This document shows positions 1 through 5,722 of a DNA stretch of 5,829 bases, piece by piece. The stretch's first letter is position 1. The number at the start of each line of letters is the position of its first letter. Location of the stretch: assembly GCA_023393155.1 (NCBI GenBank), contig JAEWML010000153.1:1-5829 (forward strand). The letters are read 5' to 3'. The translations under genes were made by a program, and so were the position numbers. The stretch is from Bacillota bacterium. Lineage in GTDB: Bacteria; Bacillota; Clostridia; Oscillospirales; Oscillospiraceae. Under the pieces are notes generated by a model that saw only the letters and a list, made by a program, of their open reading frames with translations, was not told the origin of the DNA and searched no databases.

Positions 1-1
1 C

Positions 2-835
2 GGCATGAGCGGCTTTTCAAAGGGACAAAAGCGCATCGCGTCCTACATTATGGAGAACTATGACAAGGCCGCGTTTATGACGGCCAGCAAGCTGGGGCAG
101 CTCTCAGGCGTCAGTGAATCCACGGTGGTCCGCTTTGCCTACGAGCTGGGCTACGCGGGCTATCCCGCCTTGCAGCGGACGCTGCAGGAAATGATTCGCA
201 GCCGCCTGACATCCACCCAGCGTATTCAGGTGGCGGACAGCATGATGAGCGGACATGACGTGCTGTCCTCCGTGATGCGCTCCGACTTCGACCGGCTTCG
301 GATGGTGGCGGACAAGGCGGATCGCAGGGAGTTTGACCTTGTGGTGGATGAGCTGGTGCGGGCGCGGCACATCTATATTTTGGGCGTGCGGTCATCCTCC
401 TTTGTGGCGGGGTATCTGAACTTTTATATGCATCTGCTGCTGGACAACGTAACGCTGGTGCAATCCAACGAGGCGGGAGCGATTTTTGAACAGCTGTTCC
501 GCATCGGGCCCGGTGACGTGATGCTGGCCATCAGCTTCCCCCGGTATTCCAAAATCACCATTAACACGGCGAAATTTGCCAAGGATCGGGGCGCGACAAT
601 TCTGGGCATCACGGACAACGAACTGTCCCCCCTGGGGCAGATGTCCAGCGCGGCGGTTCTGGCTCCCAGCGAGATGATATCCTTTGTGGACTCCATGGTG
701 GCCCCCATGTCCATGGTAAACGCCCTGCTGGTGGCTCTGGGCTTCCGGCTGGGAAAAGACGTATCCAACATCTTCTCCGAACTGGAGGACATCTGGGAAA
801 CCTACGGCGTGTTTGGAAGGGCAGACGATGAATAA
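2..835 (+). CDS. MurR/RpiR-family transcriptional regulator with SIS domain (5' partial)
   Basis: This is a DNA-binding regulator of the RpiR family, whose members usually sense phosphosugars through a SIS domain. Residues are counted from the ATG at 5. The N-terminal helix-turn-helix domain includes a segment at about 26-50 (MTASKLGQLSGVSESTVVRF), typical of the family. The SIS domain spans about 115-250, with the strand-loop LGVRSSS at 126-132 and SFPRYSK at 177-183, where family members bind the sugar phosphate. The frame is open to the window edge. RpiR proteins usually carry roughly 10-15 residues before the FSKGQKRIA segment, so the true start is probably upstream and the ATG at 5 is internal. 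The stop overlaps the next gene by 8 nt, implying co-transcription and perhaps translational coupling. The ligand and target operator cannot be told from sequence. Family assignment is firm; function in this operon is unknown. Confidence 0.9.
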   Translation, partial: GMSGFSKGQKRIASYIMENYDKAAFMTASKLGQLSGVSESTVVRFAYELGYAGYPALQRTLQEMIRSRLTSTQRIQVADSMMSGHDVLSSVMRSDFDRLRMVADKADRREFDLVVDELVRARHIYILGVRSSSFVAGYLNFYMHLLLDNVTLVQSNEAGAIFEQLFRIGPGDVMLAISFPRYSKITINTAKFAKDRGATILGITDNELSPLGQMSSAAVLAPSEMISFVDSMVAPMSMVNALLVALGFRLGKDVSNIFSELEDIWETYGVFGRADDE

Positions 836-2063
836 AAAAGTCCTGGTGGTCGGCGGCGGGGCCGCCGGCATGATGGCCGCGATTTCGGCGGCGGAGCGAG
901 GCGCGTCCGTGACGCTGCTGGAGCCGGGCGACCGCCTTGGGAAAAAGCTGAATATTACCGGCAAGGGCCGGTGCAATGTCACCAACGATTCTGGGTGCGA
1001 GGAGCTGTTGGCCAATGTCCCCCGCAACGGAAAGTTTCTATACAGCGCGTTTTCCCGGTTTGACGGACGGGACGCCATGATGTTTTTTCAGGAGCTGGGC
1101 GTTCCGCTGAAGGTGGAGCGGGGACGGCGGGTATTTCCCGTGTCTGACCGCTCTTTTGATGTCAGCGGCGCGCTGGAGCGGCGGCTGAAAAAGCTGAACG
1201 TCTCCATCCTGCGGCGGCGGGCGGAAAGCCTGCTGCTTGAGGACGGGGCGGTCCGGGGCGTGAAAACGGAGCGGGGCCCGCTGAGTGCCGACGCGGTAAT
1301 TCTGGCCACCGGCGGAATTTCCTACCCTGCCACCGGTTCCACCGGAGACGGACACCGGTTCGCGGAGCAGGCGGGTCATACGGTCACGCCCCTGCGCGGC
1401 TCTCTGGTGCCCCTGCGGGAAGCGGGGAACCTCTGCGCGGAATTGCAGGGACTTTCACTGAGAAACGTGGGGCTTTCGGTTTTTGAAAACAACAAGAAAA
1501 TTCATACCGACTTTGGCGAGCTGCTGTTTACCCACTTCGGGGTCAGCGGCCCGCTGGTGCTGTCCGCTTCCGCCCATATGCGGCATTTCGGCGATAAGGC
1601 GTATCGGTTGGAAATTGATTTGAAGCCCGCGCTGGACGAGGGGCAGTTGGACAAGCGGTTGCTCTCGGACTTTGAAAAATACGCCAACAGCGATTTTTGC
1701 AACGCGCTGAGCGACCTGTTGCCCCAAAAGCTGATTCCGGTCATGGTGGAGTGCTGTGGGATTTCCCCGCATCGAAAGGTGCACGAAGTCACGCGAGAGG
1801 AACGGCAGGGTCTGCTGCGCCTTTTAAAGCATTTTCCCATTGCCGTCGAAGCGCCCCGCCCCGTGGAGGAGGCCATTGTCACCGCCGGCGGCGTAAAGGT
1901 GCGTGAGATTGACCCGCACACCATGGAATCAAAGACTGTCAAGGGTTTATACTTTGCAGGTGAGCTGATTGATGTGGACGCCTATACCGGCGGCTTTAAC
2001 CTGCAAATTGCCTGGGCGACCGGGCGCGCCGCGGGCTTTGCAGCGGCGGATACCAAGGAGTAA
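828..2063 (+). CDS. HI0933/YhiN/BaiN-family FAD-dependent oxidoreductase
   Basis: This is a 411-aa flavoprotein of the HI0933 family, often named 'aminoacetone oxidase family' or 'BaiN-like'. The dinucleotide-binding motif GGGAAG is at residues 9-14, followed by an acidic E32 at the end of the second strand. The family signature GKKLNITGKGRCNVTN is at 38-53, and ATGGISYPATGSTGDGH is at 160-176. The C-terminal FAD-contacting block begins with TAGGV at 352 and contains FAGE (376-379) and DAYTGGFNLQ. The length is normal for the family. I chose the ATG at 828 over the in-frame TTG at 813. It places the GxGxxG motif next to the N-terminus as usual, and it has a GGAAGG site at 815-820. It overlaps the regulator's stop by 8 nt. 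No physiological reaction is established for most of the family. One Clostridium scindens member was reported to reduce bile acid intermediates, but nothing here supports that role. Confidence 0.92.
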   Translation: MNKKVLVVGGGAAGMMAAISAAERGASVTLLEPGDRLGKKLNITGKGRCNVTNDSGCEELLANVPRNGKFLYSAFSRFDGRDAMMFFQELGVPLKVERGRRVFPVSDRSFDVSGALERRLKKLNVSILRRRAESLLLEDGAVRGVKTERGPLSADAVILATGGISYPATGSTGDGHRFAEQAGHTVTPLRGSLVPLREAGNLCAELQGLSLRNVGLSVFENNKKIHTDFGELLFTHFGVSGPLVLSASAHMRHFGDKAYRLEIDLKPALDEGQLDKRLLSDFEKYANSDFCNALSDLLPQKLIPVMVECCGISPHRKVHEVTREERQGLLRLLKHFPIAVEAPRPVEEAIVTAGGVKVREIDPHTMESKTVKGLYFAGELIDVDAYTGGFNLQIAWATGRAAGFAAADTKE

Positions 2064-2074
2064 GGAGCATTCCC

Positions 2075-2749
2075 ATGAAGAACGTGAGCATTGCCATCGA
2101 CGGGCCCTCCGGCGCGGGGAAGAGCACCCTGGCCCGGGCGCTGGCAAAAGAAAAAGGATATCTGTACGTGGACACCGGCGCCATTTACCGGACCATCGGC
2201 TGTTATGTTCGCCGCTGCCGGGTGGACCCGGCCGACGAGGCGGCGGTGCTGCGGCTGCTTGCGCAGGCGAAGGTGGAGTTGCGCCGGGGCGAAGATGAAA
2301 CGCAGCGCATGTTTTTAAACGGGGAAGACGTGTCCGAAGAGATTCGTCTTCCGGAGGTTTCCAAATATGCCTCCGTCGTTTCCGCCCACCCGAAGGTTCG
2401 GGCGTATCTGCTGGAGATGCAGCGAGAGCTGACCCGCAGCCACAGCGTAGTGATGGACGGACGGGATATCGGTACGGTGGTTTTGCCCGACGCGGACGTG
2501 AAAATTTTTCTCACCGCCTCGGTGGAGGTCCGAGCGAAGCGTCGGTATCTGGAGCTTTCGGAGCGGGGAACGCCGGAAGCGCTGAATCAGGTGCGCAGCG
2601 AGATTGTCCAGCGGGACTGGGACGACTCCCACCGCGCCGCGGCGCCGCTGCGTCAGGCAGAGGAAGCGTTTGTGGTGGATACCACGGAGCTGAATTTTCA
2701 GGAGAGCCTGGCCGCGCTTTCGCGGGTGGTGGAGGAGGCGCTGAAATGA
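2075..2749 (+). CDS. cmk: (d)CMP kinase (cytidylate kinase)
   Basis: Cytoplasmic kinase that phosphorylates CMP and dCMP with ATP, feeding CTP/dCTP pools and recycling CMP released by phospholipid synthesis. The P-loop GPSGAGKST is at residues 10-18. The NMP-binding segment DTGAIYR is at 33-39 and DGRDIGT at 128-134. The C-terminal lid-type region reads QRDWDDSHRAAAPL and is followed by VVDTTELNF, matching the bacterial Cmk pattern. At 224 aa the length is standard. An AAGGAG ribosome binding site at 2062-2067 overlaps the stop codon of the upstream gene and lies 7 nt from the ATG. The 3' end overlaps plsC by 4 nt (ATGA). Placement directly before plsC and ispH-rpsA is a recurring clostridial arrangement. 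Confidence 0.97.
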   Translation: MKNVSIAIDGPSGAGKSTLARALAKEKGYLYVDTGAIYRTIGCYVRRCRVDPADEAAVLRLLAQAKVELRRGEDETQRMFLNGEDVSEEIRLPEVSKYASVVSAHPKVRAYLLEMQRELTRSHSVVMDGRDIGTVVLPDADVKIFLTASVEVRAKRRYLELSERGTPEALNQVRSEIVQRDWDDSHRAAAPLRQAEEAFVVDTTELNFQESLAALSRVVEEALK

Positions 2750-3381
2750 AGCCTTTTAACCGCTTTTTTGTGTTTATTTACTATGTGGTGGGCTTTATCA
2801 CCCGGCTTCTCCACCCCGCCGATGTGGAGGGGATGGACCGCCTGCCCCGTGGGGGCGCGCTGCTGTGCCCCAACCACGCCAGCGACTGGGACCCGGTGAT
2901 GGTGGCACTGGTGCTGCCGGTGAATTACCGGCTGCACATTATGGCGAAGGAAGAGTTGTTCCGCAATCCGCTTCTGGGCTGGATTCTGCGCCGGGTAGGG
3001 GCGTTTCCCGTCAGTCGGGGCGGCGGCGACATTCAGTCGGTCAAAACTGCCATGCAGGCCATCAAATCCGGAGATAATCTGCTGATGTTTCCGGAGGGGA
3101 CCACCGTTCGGAACGGCATCGGCCATGTGGACGGCCTGCCTGCCCACGCCCACGGCGGAGTGGCCATGATCGGAATTCGCACGGGAGCGAAGCTGGTGCC
3201 GGTGTTTGTGGACGGAGAGAAGAAGCCCTTCCGGCGTACCCGCATTATTTTCGGAGAACCCTATGAGCCCCGGATTACCGGGAAGCACGGCACGGCAGAG
3301 GAGATTCAGGCGGCGGCGGACGAGGTTCTTGCGGCGGCCTATGCTTTGGGCGGGCAGGCCGTGGGAGGGATACCGCTGTGA
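2746..3381 (+). CDS. plsC: 1-acyl-sn-glycerol-3-phosphate acyltransferase (lysophosphatidate acyltransferase)
   Basis: Membrane-associated enzyme that acylates lysophosphatidic acid to phosphatidic acid, the precursor of membrane phospholipids. The catalytic HX4D motif is NHASDWD (H44, D49). Further acyltransferase blocks follow: FPVSRG at 87-92, FPEGT at 115-119 and VPVFVDG at 151-157. The N-terminus has a hydrophobic stretch at about 7-22 (FFVFIYYVVGF) suited to membrane anchoring. At 211 aa it is a usual short PlsC. The ATG at 2746 overlaps the cmk stop (ATGA) and has GGAGGAGG at 2731-2738, 7 nt upstream. The 3' end overlaps the GTG start of the fusion gene, so translation is probably coupled in both directions. 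The acyl donor (acyl-ACP or acyl-CoA) and exact position specificity cannot be read from sequence. Confidence 0.93.
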   Translation: MKPFNRFFVFIYYVVGFITRLLHPADVEGMDRLPRGGALLCPNHASDWDPVMVALVLPVNYRLHIMAKEELFRNPLLGWILRRVGAFPVSRGGGDIQSVKTAMQAIKSGDNLLMFPEGTTVRNGIGHVDGLPAHAHGGVAMIGIRTGAKLVPVFVDGEKKPFRRTRIIFGEPYEPRITGKHGTAEEIQAAADEVLAAAYALGGQAVGGIPL

Positions 3382-5333
3382 AAGTGTTCTTGGCGCAGAG
3401 CGCCGGTTTTTGCTATGGCGTGGAGCGAGCGGTGGAGCTTGCGAAGAAAACCGCCGCCGAAAGCGGCTGCTGCGTCATGCTGGGGGACCTGATTCACAAT
3501 GCCCGCGTGGTGGCGGAGCTTGAGGCTCTGGGCGTGCGGAAAATCGCTGGGCCGAAGGACGCGCCGGAGGGCGCATCCGTGGTGCTCCGCTCCCACGGAG
3601 AGCGGCGGGAGCTGGTGGAGGAACTGACGGCGCGGGGACTTCGCTGCGTCAGCGCCGCCTGCCCCAACGTGCTGCGGATTCAAACCCTTGTTGGGCAGGC
3701 GGAGGAGGACGGACGGCAGGTTATCATTATCGGGGAGCGGAACCATCCCGAAATTCAGGGAATCGCCAGCTATTGCAGGCATCCGCTGATTTTCGGCGGG
3801 CCGGAGGAGCTTGCGTTCTGGCTTACGGAGGACCCCGCGCGGCGGGACCTTCCCATCACGGTGGCGGCACAGACCACCTGCATTCGTGAACTTTTTGAGA
3901 CTTCCGTAAAAATCTTAAAAAAACAGTGTACAAACGCCAAAATATTTGATACAATATGCAATGCTACGCGTAAGCGTCAATCCGAAGCGGCAGAGATTGC
4001 CGGGCGGGTGGACGCGATGGTGGTGGTTGGAGACCCCAGAAGTGCAAACACCAAACATTTGACGGATATTTGTATTGAGAGATGCCCGCGCGTTCTCCAA
4101 ATTGAGGGGGCGGACGAGCTCTTGCCGGATTTTTTCAATGGTTGCTCTGTTGCAGGTCTGACGGCCGGTGCCTCCACGCCTGCGGGCATCATTAAGGAGG
4201 TATATGCAACGATGAGTGAAGAAATCATGAGCGTCGAAAACGGCGAGGAATCCTTTGAGGAGCTGCTGAATCAATCTTTTAAGACTTTAAATACAGGGGA
4301 AAAGGTAACCGGCATCGTCACGGCCGTGGGTCCCACGGAGGTACAGGTGGATGTGGGCGCCAAGCAGGCCGCGTACATCAAGGCCAGCGAGCTGAGCGAC
4401 GATCCCAATGCCAAGCCCGAGGATCTTCTGAAGGTGGGCGACGAGATCGAGGCATATATCGTCCGCGTCAATGACATCGAAGGCTATGCCGAGCTGTCCA
4501 AGAAGCGTCTTGATACTGTGAAGGTCTGGGAGAACATTGAGCAGGCCGTGGAGGACAAGACCGTGATGGAGGGCGTCGTCACCGAGGTCAACAAGGGCGG
4601 CGTGGTCGTTTCCGTCAAGGGCGTGCGCGTGTTCGTGCCCGCCTCTCAGAGCGGCATGCCCCGCGGCGCGGACCTTGATACCATGGTCAAGTCCAAGGTG
4701 CAGCTCCGCATCACCGAGGTTAACCGCGCCCGCCGCCGTGTGGTGGGTTCCATCCGCTCCGTGGCTGACGAGGCCCGCAGGGCCGCGCAGGACGAGGTGT
4801 GGAACAGCATCGAGGTTGGCAAGCGCTATACCGGCACCGTGAAGTCCATGACCGCTTACGGCGTGTTTGTGGACATCGGCGGCGTGGACGGCATGGTGCA
4901 CATCTCCGAGCTGAGCTGGAGCCGCATCAAGACCCCCTCCGAGGTCTGCAAGGTGGGCGACAGCATGGAGGTGTATGTCATTTCCTTTGACGCCGAGAAG
5001 CGCAAGATTTCTCTGGGCGTGAAGGATCGCGGCGTGAACCCCTGGGAGGACTTCATGAGCAAGTACCGCGTGGGCGACGTGGCTACGGTCCGCATCGTCA
5101 AGCTGATGACTTTCGGTGCGTTTGCCGAGGTTGTCCCTGGCGTGGACGGCCTGATTCACATTTCTCAGATTGCCGACCGGCGCATCGAAAAGCCCGGCGA
5201 CGTGCTGAGCGAGGGTCAGGAAGTGGAAGCCGAGATCATTGCCGTGGACGAGGAGAAGAAGAAGATTTCCCTGTCTATCCGCGCTCTGCTGGCTCCCGCA
5301 GCGCAGGACGAATCCGAGACTGAGGCTGAATAA
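3378..5333 (+). CDS. ispH-rpsA: Fusion of 4-hydroxy-3-methylbut-2-enyl diphosphate reductase (IspH) and ribosomal protein S1
   Basis: A 651-aa fusion. Residues 1-278 are IspH, the iron-sulfur enzyme making IPP and DMAPP in the last step of the MEP pathway. The three cluster cysteines are present: C12 (GFCYG), C95 (AACP) and C194 (DTICNAT). So are the expected active-site residues H40, H73, H123 and E125 (NHPEIQG), QTT at 165-167, SAN at 222-224 and TAGAS at 262-266. Residues 279-651 are S1 with four OB-fold S1 domains at about 308-377, 394-462, 481-550 and 566-635, then an acidic tail. Four domains match the Firmicute S1 type. The GTG start overlaps the plsC stop (GTGA) and has GGGAGGG at 3363-3369, 8 nt upstream. 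This fusion is known from other Clostridia and nothing looks broken. An internal promoter and internal start may also yield S1 alone. Confidence 0.96.
   Translation: MKVFLAQSAGFCYGVERAVELAKKTAAESGCCVMLGDLIHNARVVAELEALGVRKIAGPKDAPEGASVVLRSHGERRELVEELTARGLRCVSAACPNVLRIQTLVGQAEEDGRQVIIIGERNHPEIQGIASYCRHPLIFGGPEELAFWLTEDPARRDLPITVAAQTTCIRELFETSVKILKKQCTNAKIFDTICNATRKRQSEAAEIAGRVDAMVVVGDPRSANTKHLTDICIERCPRVLQIEGADELLPDFFNGCSVAGLTAGASTPAGIIKEVYATMSEEIMSVENGEESFEELLNQSFKTLNTGEKVTGIVTAVGPTEVQVDVGAKQAAYIKASELSDDPNAKPEDLLKVGDEIEAYIVRVNDIEGYAELSKKRLDTVKVWENIEQAVEDKTVMEGVVTEVNKGGVVVSVKGVRVFVPASQSGMPRGADLDTMVKSKVQLRITEVNRARRRVVGSIRSVADEARRAAQDEVWNSIEVGKRYTGTVKSMTAYGVFVDIGGVDGMVHISELSWSRIKTPSEVCKVGDSMEVYVISFDAEKRKISLGVKDRGVNPWEDFMSKYRVGDVATVRIVKLMTFGAFAEVVPGVDGLIHISQIADRRIEKPGDVLSEGQEVEAEIIAVDEEKKKISLSIRALLAPAAQDESETEAE
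3917..3961 (+). promoter_or_regulatory. Candidate internal promoter for rpsA inside the ispH segment
   Basis: TGTACA at 3927-3932 (4/6 to TTGACA) and TACAAT at 3950-3955 (5/6 to TATAAT) are separated by exactly 17 bp. The -10 is preceded by TGA (3947-3949), an extended -10 element, and the -35 by a run of seven A (3917-3923) resembling an UP element. It lies in an AT-rich island: by hand count 14 of 54 bases are G/C from 3906 to 3959, against a clearly GC-rich background. The predicted start near 3962 would give a leader of about 250 nt before the S1 start at 4212. This is motif-based inference; the AT-rich codons could instead be chance. Confidence 0.55.
4194..4214 (+). promoter_or_regulatory. 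rpsA: Internal ribosome binding site and ATG for stand-alone S1
   Basis: AAGGAGG at 4194-4200 is a near-perfect Shine-Dalgarno sequence. It stands 11 nt before an ATG at 4212 that is in frame with the fusion (residue 279). Translation from here begins MSEEIMSVENGEESFEELL, like the N-terminus of a free clostridial S1, and would give a 373-aa protein ending at 5333. The site therefore falls exactly at the domain boundary. A caveat is that the bases also encode K-E-V near the natural end of IspH, so part of the match could be protein constraint. The 11-nt spacing is slightly long. Confidence 0.6.
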
Positions 5334-5362
5334 GCCGAGCCTCCCCGATTGATACGCGATTC

Positions 5363-5400
5363 AGCTCCGGAAGTGCTTTTGCATTTCCGGAGCTTTCTTT
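5363..5400 (+). terminator. Intrinsic terminator of the cmk-plsC-ispH-rpsA operon
   Basis: A 10-bp perfect stem pairs AGCTCCGGAA (5363-5372) with TTCCGGAGCT (5385-5394). It extends inward by one G-T and three Watson-Crick pairs to a TTTT loop at 5377-5380. The T-rich run TTTCTTT follows at 5394-5400. It lies 29 nt after the stop codon. The reverse strand lacks a T-tract after the stem, so it should act only on + strand transcripts. Confidence 0.9.
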
Positions 5401-5453
5401 GCATTCGTCTTCCCGACAGGATACGCGCATCCCACGGAATGCGGACAGAGTGC

Positions 5454-5478
5454 TTTCGGCAAATTGCCGAAAATTTTT
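5454..5478 (+). terminator. Second terminator-like hairpin
   Basis: TTTCGGCAA at 5454-5462 and TTGCCGAAA at 5464-5472 form an inverted repeat around one base, realistically an 8-bp stem with a 3-nt loop. T5 follows at 5474-5478. It lies about 55 nt after the main terminator. It could be a backup terminator or the 3' end of a short transcript starting in the gap. Confidence 0.6.
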
Positions 5479-5503
5479 AAAGACCGCGGGACGGAGGACG
5501 GGC

Positions 5504-5538
5504 AACCGGCGACTGCTTTTTGTAGGCTCCGGTTTTTT
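5504..5538 (+). terminator. Third terminator-like hairpin
   Basis: AACCGG (5504-5509) pairs with CCGGTT (5529-5534). An interrupted inner stem (CTGC at 5513-5516 with GTAG at 5522-5525) closes a T5 loop. A run of six T begins at 5533 and overlaps the stem base. The stem has mismatches and is weaker than the first terminator. Confidence 0.4.
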
Positions 5539-5639
5539 CCAGGAAAATCAAGCGTGACAACGACTGGTGCTCCTCCTGCGCAGAGCTTTGTCGGATAACG
5601 CCGCTGAGGAAATCCCGCGCGCATATTTCTCAGATTTGA

Positions 5640-5668
5640 TTGCATTCCAAAAACGATTATGTTACAAT
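5640..5668 (+). promoter_or_regulatory. Candidate distal promoter for the CoA-transferase gene
   Basis: TTGCAT at 5640-5645 (3/6 to the -35 consensus) and TACAAT at 5663-5668 (5/6) are 17 bp apart. TGT directly before the -10 gives an extended -10 element. Transcription would start near 5675, about 48 nt before the ATG at 5723. Its extended -10 has the same TGn-TACAAT form as the candidate promoter inside ispH. Confidence 0.6.
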
Positions 5669-5669
5669 A

Positions 5670-5699
5670 TTGACAATCTTTGAAACTGCATGGTTTTAT
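5670..5699 (+). promoter_or_regulatory. Candidate proximal promoter for the CoA-transferase gene
   Basis: A perfect TTGACA at 5670-5675 is followed after 18 bp by TTTTAT (5694-5699, 4/6) with TGG directly before it as an extended -10. Transcription would start near 5706, leaving a very short leader that still contains the ribosome binding site at 5708-5714. It begins 1 nt after the -10 box of the distal candidate, so RNA polymerase could not occupy both at once. Confidence 0.4.
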
Positions 5700-5722
5700 T
5701 GAAAAACAGGGAGGAATTTTTC

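Larger units (their letters stand above)
5334..5722. other. Noncoding intergenic region between rpsA and the CoA-transferase gene
   Basis: This 389-base stretch has no convincing gene on either strand. It holds three hairpins followed by T-tracts (5363-5400, 5454-5478, 5504-5538), a short direct repeat (5351-5358 and 5420-5427), and two overlapping candidate promoters from 5640 to 5699. The stretch 5540-5635 shows nothing I can recognise. Base composition becomes AT-rich from about 5635, as expected for a promoter region. Confidence 0.8.

Noticed and set aside
813..827. TTG at 813 as the start of the flavoprotein gene
   Set aside because: The ATG at 828 is better placed after the GGAAGG site at 815-820 and gives the usual short lead into the FAD-binding motif; the TTG would place that site inside the gene.
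392..1078. A 228-codon open frame on the - strand across the regulator and flavoprotein genes
   Set aside because: It runs opposite two well-supported genes, its product is low in recognisable motifs, and GC-rich coding DNA often leaves such antisense frames.
4227..4229. ATG at 4227 as the internal S1 start
   Set aside because: It is 26 nt from the Shine-Dalgarno sequence, too far for normal initiation, while 4212 is in range.
4287..5159. A 290-codon open frame on the - strand opposite the S1 domains
   Set aside because: It mirrors the biased codons of rpsA; its product is rich in His, Ala, Leu and Asp with no recognisable domain, and no promoter or ribosome binding site was evident.
5481..5538. 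ACCGCGG followed by a terminator, resembling the end of a T-box leader
   Set aside because: The conserved AGGGTGG part of the T-box bulge is absent upstream, there is no specifier stem, and the next gene is not an amino acid or tRNA synthetase gene.
5361..5645. A 94-codon - strand frame in the intergenic region
   Set aside because: It runs through three + strand hairpins, has no clear ribosome binding site, and the protein resembles nothing I recognise.
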